From assembly GCF_003858645.1 (NCBI RefSeq), contig NZ_RQJP01000001.1, forward strand, positions 2,079,487 to 2,143,486: a stretch of DNA of 64,000 bases, given 5' to 3'. The notes beneath the pieces are model-generated. The model made no database searches, was not told the DNA's origin, and saw only the letters and a list, made by a program, of their open reading frames with translations. The stretch comes from Larkinella knui (GTDB lineage: Bacteria > Bacteroidota > Bacteroidia > Cytophagales > Spirosomataceae). Positions 60,635 through 64,000 of this stretch are shown here, piece after piece; the first letter of the stretch is position 1; the number at the start of each line of letters is the position of its first letter. The position numbers and the translations under genes were made by a program.

Positions 60635-61507
60635 ATGAAACACATTTTCCCGGCCTTTCTTCTCCTGGCAGTGGCGAGTTCGGCCCTGGCACAAAGTCCC
60701 TTATTAACCCTGGTCAATAGCGAGAAAAAATTTGCGCAATTCGCCAGAGACAGCACGACCAAAGCCGCTTTTTTAGCCTACCTGGCTCCGGACGGTATTC
60801 TGTTTAACAAAGGCAAGGTTACGAATGGTCGCGAGTTTTTGGAAAAGAGCCCGGAAAATCCCGGAAAGCTAACCTGGCAGCCGGTTGCCGCCGACGTGTC
60901 GGTTTCGGGAGATCTGGGGTATACGACCGGGCCGTGGGAATCGCGCCCGAAAACGCTGGCGGATAAGCCAACGGGTTTTGGCCATTATGTTACGGTATGG
61001 AAAAAACAACCGGACAACAATTGGCGGGTTGCCCTCGACATCGGAATTACCCATCCGGCTCCGCCAGTTCCGCCGGTCAATATGATTCGGGCGGCTACCG
61101 GTATTCGCAGTGTGACGAGCGCGGATACGGTTAAAAATCGGGAAGAACTCCTGGCGTTTGACAACCAGTTTATCAAGGTTCTGGAAAAAAACGGAGCAGC
61201 CACGACCTACAAACAATACCTCGCCCCGCAGACCCGCTTATACCGGATGCATCAGCAGCCGTATCTTGAGCAGGCCGCTATCGACTCGCTGCTAAAACAG
61301 CCGGTTACCCTCGGTTTTCTGCCATTAAATGCCTCCGTTGCCGAATCGGGTGATATGGGCTACGTATATGGTAATACGCAGACTCTGGCAAACACGGGCG
61401 GAAAAGCCGTTAAACAGATGGGTAACTACCTGAGGATCTGGAAAAAAGACAGCCAGGGAAAGTGGAAAATCGCCCTGGAATTAATCTCTCTGGAACCGGC
61501 GGAGTAG
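60635..61507 (+). CDS. Exported protein with two NTF2-like (DUF4440) domains
   Basis: A 290-residue protein with a signal peptide (PAFLLLAVASSALAQ) and two similar NTF2-fold domains, about residues 25-140 (EKKFAQFARDSTTKAAFLAY, GYTTGPWESRPKTL, FGHYVTVWKKQPDNNWRVAL) and 165-288 (DNQFIKVLEKNGAATTYKQY, DMGYVYGNTQTLANTG, YLRIWKKDSQGKWKIALELI). The duplicated domain suggests internal duplication. Such domains bind small hydrophobic molecules or serve as isomerases; nothing indicates a specific role. It lies one base after yhhQ. Confidence 0.8.
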   Translation: MKHIFPAFLLLAVASSALAQSPLLTLVNSEKKFAQFARDSTTKAAFLAYLAPDGILFNKGKVTNGREFLEKSPENPGKLTWQPVAADVSVSGDLGYTTGPWESRPKTLADKPTGFGHYVTVWKKQPDNNWRVALDIGITHPAPPVPPVNMIRAATGIRSVTSADTVKNREELLAFDNQFIKVLEKNGAATTYKQYLAPQTRLYRMHQQPYLEQAAIDSLLKQPVTLGFLPLNASVAESGDMGYVYGNTQTLANTGGKAVKQMGNYLRIWKKDSQGKWKIALELISLEPAE

Positions 61508-61532
61508 CAAAAAGTTTCGCTTTATCCACCCA

Positions 61533-61612
61533 AAACCATCCCCCGCTGCGAAGGAAGGTGTAAAAGCGCGGCAGTCTTTTACCCACCTTCCTTCGTCAGC
61601 GAGGGATGGTTT
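61533..61612. terminator. Long bidirectional hairpin between converging genes
   Basis: Arms 61533-61560 and 61584-61612 pair over 28 bases with one mismatch and one bulge, and an inner TAAAA/TTTTA pair extends the stem. It lies between the NTF2-like gene and the converging small exported protein. Confidence 0.8.
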
Positions 61613-61636
61613 GAATCCGGCAAGGCTACCCGGCTG

Positions 61637-62071
61637 TTAATTCAGCAGTGATACAAAACGCGTGGGTTCTTTCACTTCGACCTTTTGGGTTTCCAGCCGG
61701 AATGACTTGGTGACTTTGGTGAATCCATCGCTGATTTCGAACGTATACAATCCATCTTTCATGGTTTCCATGTCAAATTTCCGCCAGTATTTCTTGAGTC
61801 GTTTGCTCACTTTCTCCGTGTGAAGAACCTCCTTATTTTCGCCCATCAACGTTACCTTGAGCGGCACTTCAATGTAGTTTTCGATCAGTAGATTCATCTT
61901 GGCGGTGTTGATCGATCGATAAACGGCCACCCCCATCGACTTGGTGCGGGTCACGTTAACCGACGGCGATGCATTGTCTTTTTCTTCGCCGGGTCCGGCG
62001 GTATTGGTTCCGGCGATACCGGGAGCACTCATCACCAGGATAAGTGCGATCATTTTCATAGCGCGATTCAT
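61637..62071 (-). CDS. Small exported protein, 144 residues
   Basis: A protein with a signal peptide (MIALILVMSAPGIAG) and a beta-rich domain (SVNVTRTKSMGVAVYRSIN, NYIEVPLKVTLMGENKEVLH, FDMETMKDGLYTFEISDGFT). It resembles small periplasmic proteins of Bacteroidota that carry a T9SS-like or DUF3244-type beta-sandwich. The start at 62071 is chosen, since the in-frame sequence upstream reads through an untranslated leader overlapping the SusD gene. Function unknown. Confidence 0.65.
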   Translation of the reverse strand: MNRAMKMIALILVMSAPGIAGTNTAGPGEEKDNASPSVNVTRTKSMGVAVYRSINTAKMNLLIENYIEVPLKVTLMGENKEVLHTEKVSKRLKKYWRKFDMETMKDGLYTFEISDGFTKVTKSFRLETQKVEVKEPTRFVSLLN

Positions 62072-62300
62072 CGTATTTGCTGTTTTTGGAGTGACCACTG
62101 ATTCATTTTTGGCAACCGGCTGATGAGCTAAAAGTAGCGGGATGTCTTCGGCTCCAGGTACCGCAAATGAGGGGATATTAAGGAATGGAGTGCAGAGGAT
62201 GATGAGTGGTCGAAAGAGCGGATAAAGAAAAAACCAGCCGAATTGGCTGGTTTTTAAGCGTAAAATCGATCGTTTTCTGCTGGTGAACTGGCCGGTCACG

Positions 62301-63842
62301 TCAATCGACATCCCACCAAACGGGGGTCAATACATCGCCGGGCGCAATACCGGTTGTGGCAATACTTGGGTTGCGCTGCAATTCCGAATCGACATACGGC
62401 AAGCGTTTCAGGAATTTGCCGCCCGTTAGATTTACCACCGGAACGGATGGCGCCGGAAAACCGGTCCGGCGCTGCTCCGACCAGGCTTCTACCCCATTCA
62501 GTCCGTACAGCGCCAGGTATTTTTGCGTAGCGATCGCTCTGATTTTATCGGCCTGCCTGGTATAATCGACCGTCGGTTTGGTTAAATAATCGCCGGGCTG
62601 AACGCCAAACCGGGTCATCGACGCCGTAATCGCTTCGTTATACAGCTTGGCCGGATCGTCGGCGGTGGTCCCGGCCCAGCCCCGGGCGATGGCCTCGGCC
62701 CGCAGAAACAGGCTTTCTTCGTAGGCCACCAAAACCACCGGACGCGCCTTGGCCGCGTTATCATCGGCGGCCGTAACTCCGCTGGCCGCCGAGGTACCGG
62801 TGATGGTTCCATTGGTAAACCGCTGTCCGATAAAATACTTACCCGGATACGACGTGTACGTTGGCGTGTTGGTTGATGTGGTTCCGTTGGGCGTGAATAC
62901 ATACTCGATTTCGGGGGTCCGCAAATCCGCATCGAGGAAGTAGACCGGCAGCCGGGGATCATTGTTCGGCAGCATCAGATTACCGATCGTGGTGCTGGCG
63001 GTCAGGTTATTGGACAACCGGAAGGTCGCCTGCCAGAGCGGATTTTCCGAATTCGTAACCGTACCGTTCGCCAGTTGAAGGCTTTCACCGGCTTTCATGA
63101 AAGCCGTACCGCTGCTGGCATAAAGGGCCTGAATACCGGTCCGGGCCGTGGTGGGGTCGACCTGACTCAGCCGCATGTAAAATTTCAGCTTAAGCGTGTT
63201 GGCCAGCCGAACCCAGCGATCCATTCCCGTTTCTGCCCCGGCCTGATACAGCATATCGGCCGTACCCGGAAAACGGCCCTGTTTCTTGGCAATATCCGCT
63301 TTAGCGTCATCCAGCAGCGCCTGCAAACCCGCATAAACATCCTTTTGGGCGTCGTATTTGGGGGTAATCGTTTTGTCCGCATTCAAGGCTTCCGAAAAGG
63401 GGATGTCCCCGTATAAATCGGTCAATACGCCAAACGCATAGGCTTTCATGATTTTTGAAATGCCAACCATGCGCCACTCATTCTGCGCGCTTCCCTGGTT
63501 GATGATGTACTGAAAATCCTCCAGAGCCCCCGAATACATCGTGGCAAATTGCCCGCCCTGTCCATCGAGCGTCGACGACGTGATGTTGTACTGATCCCAG
63601 GCCCGGTACTGATTTCCGCCTTTCGGAATGGTCCAGTATTGCGCCAAAATACCGCCGAGAATGTTGAGTTGGCCGCCCACGATAAAAGCGACCTGCGCCT
63701 GCCCGGCGGGTAAAGCGAGGTTGATGTCGGCTACGGTCGGGTTATTGGGGTCCGTATTGATGTCTAGATACTCTTTGTCACAGGCCGTGTTTAGTCCGAC
63801 GAACAGGGACAGTAACACGGTTTTTAATAAGGTCCGTTTCAT
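62301..63842 (-). CDS. SusD/RagB-family nutrient-binding outer-membrane lipoprotein
   Basis: A 513-residue lipoprotein of the SusD-like group. The lipobox is LNTAC (Cys21). The N-terminal TPR-like fold is seen in DINTDPNNPTVADINLALPA and the conserved KIMKAYAFGVLTDLYGDIPF is the SusD hallmark; RWVRLANTLKLKFYMRLSQ and LYGLNGVEAWSEQRRTGFP fit the SusD-2 type. It is the surface lipoprotein that covers its SusC partner during uptake of a glycan or peptide; the substrate is unknown. The SusC gene precedes it by 23 bases. Confidence 0.93.
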   Translation of the reverse strand: MKRTLLKTVLLSLFVGLNTACDKEYLDINTDPNNPTVADINLALPAGQAQVAFIVGGQLNILGGILAQYWTIPKGGNQYRAWDQYNITSSTLDGQGGQFATMYSGALEDFQYIINQGSAQNEWRMVGISKIMKAYAFGVLTDLYGDIPFSEALNADKTITPKYDAQKDVYAGLQALLDDAKADIAKKQGRFPGTADMLYQAGAETGMDRWVRLANTLKLKFYMRLSQVDPTTARTGIQALYASSGTAFMKAGESLQLANGTVTNSENPLWQATFRLSNNLTASTTIGNLMLPNNDPRLPVYFLDADLRTPEIEYVFTPNGTTSTNTPTYTSYPGKYFIGQRFTNGTITGTSAASGVTAADDNAAKARPVVLVAYEESLFLRAEAIARGWAGTTADDPAKLYNEAITASMTRFGVQPGDYLTKPTVDYTRQADKIRAIATQKYLALYGLNGVEAWSEQRRTGFPAPSVPVVNLTGGKFLKRLPYVDSELQRNPSIATTGIAPGDVLTPVWWDVD

Positions 63843-63865
63843 ATGGTTCGAAAAATCAAGATCGG

Positions 63866-64000
63866 TTACAACACAATTTTCAGACTAGCTCCGTAACTCC
63901 GTGACGACGGATACGCCAGATATTCGTAGCCCTGGGCGTTGCCGGTTCCAAACGAGCTAACTTCCGGATCGACATTGGGCTGTGATTTGGGGGTCCACAG
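63866..64000 (-). CDS. SusC-like TonB-dependent receptor, C-terminal end (cut by window edge)
   Basis: Only the last 44 residues are visible; the frame is open to the end of the window. It ends YPSSRSYGASLKIVL, the aromatic-aliphatic beta-barrel closing strand of SusC-type receptors, and lies 23 bases upstream of the SusD-like gene on the same strand, the normal SusC-SusD order. The N-terminal carboxypeptidase-like domain and plug would lie outside the window. Confidence 0.85.
   Translation of the reverse strand: MWTPKSQPNVDPEVSSFGTGNAQGYEYLAYPSSRSYGASLKIVL

Overview
The window is a stretch of a Bacteroidota chromosome, most likely order Cytophagales, family Spirosomataceae (Spirosoma/Larkinella-like). 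This rests on a SusC/SusD pair, a type IX secretion sorting domain on an M4 protease, Bat-type VWA and TPR proteins, many exact TAnnTTTG promoter boxes, general absence of Shine-Dalgarno sequences, and protein families typical of that order. The genus is an inference. No rRNA operon, complete mobile element, CRISPR array or prophage was seen.

1-12.5 kb: a truncated gene, a membrane-anchored Ppx/GppA-like protein, a small membrane protein, a giant LRR+TPR secreted protein, an agmatine deiminase operon with a lipoprotein, two SurA/PpiC-type foldases and a MoxR ATPase. 12.7-24.9 kb: a membrane protein, a TonB-dependent receptor, a class A beta-lactamase-like hydrolase, a DinB protein, a molybdenum-cofactor pair (MocA-like and XdhC), Uma2 nuclease overlapping truA, purL, and a HipA-like kinase/DUF3037 pair.

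25-37 kb is accessory in character: AT-rich, gene-poor and rich in short or broken ORFs, between tRNA-Arg and a tRNA-Pro/tRNA-Ser pair. It holds a VOC protein, an SMR transporter, a two-gene ATPase-TOPRIM system that looks like phage defence (28.6-30.8 kb), DUF1206, a cytidine/blasticidin-type deaminase, orphan membrane proteins and a stand-alone beta-propeller lipoprotein flanked by direct repeats.

37.3-64 kb is ordinary chromosome: batB/batC-like genes, thiolase, purC, a STAS protein, a sugar/nucleoside catabolism cluster (Gfo/Idh, FemAB-like, TIM-barrel isomerase, deoC), ribonuclease Z, the M4 protease, gltB-DUF29-gltD, alaA, a queuosine precursor transporter, NTF2-like and small secreted proteins, and a SusD lipoprotein with the end of its SusC partner.

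A recurring theme is structured intergenic DNA. Several spacers are filled by hairpins built from short iterated G-poor motifs that end just before a start codon, and junctions between converging genes carry very long perfect or near-perfect inverted repeats.
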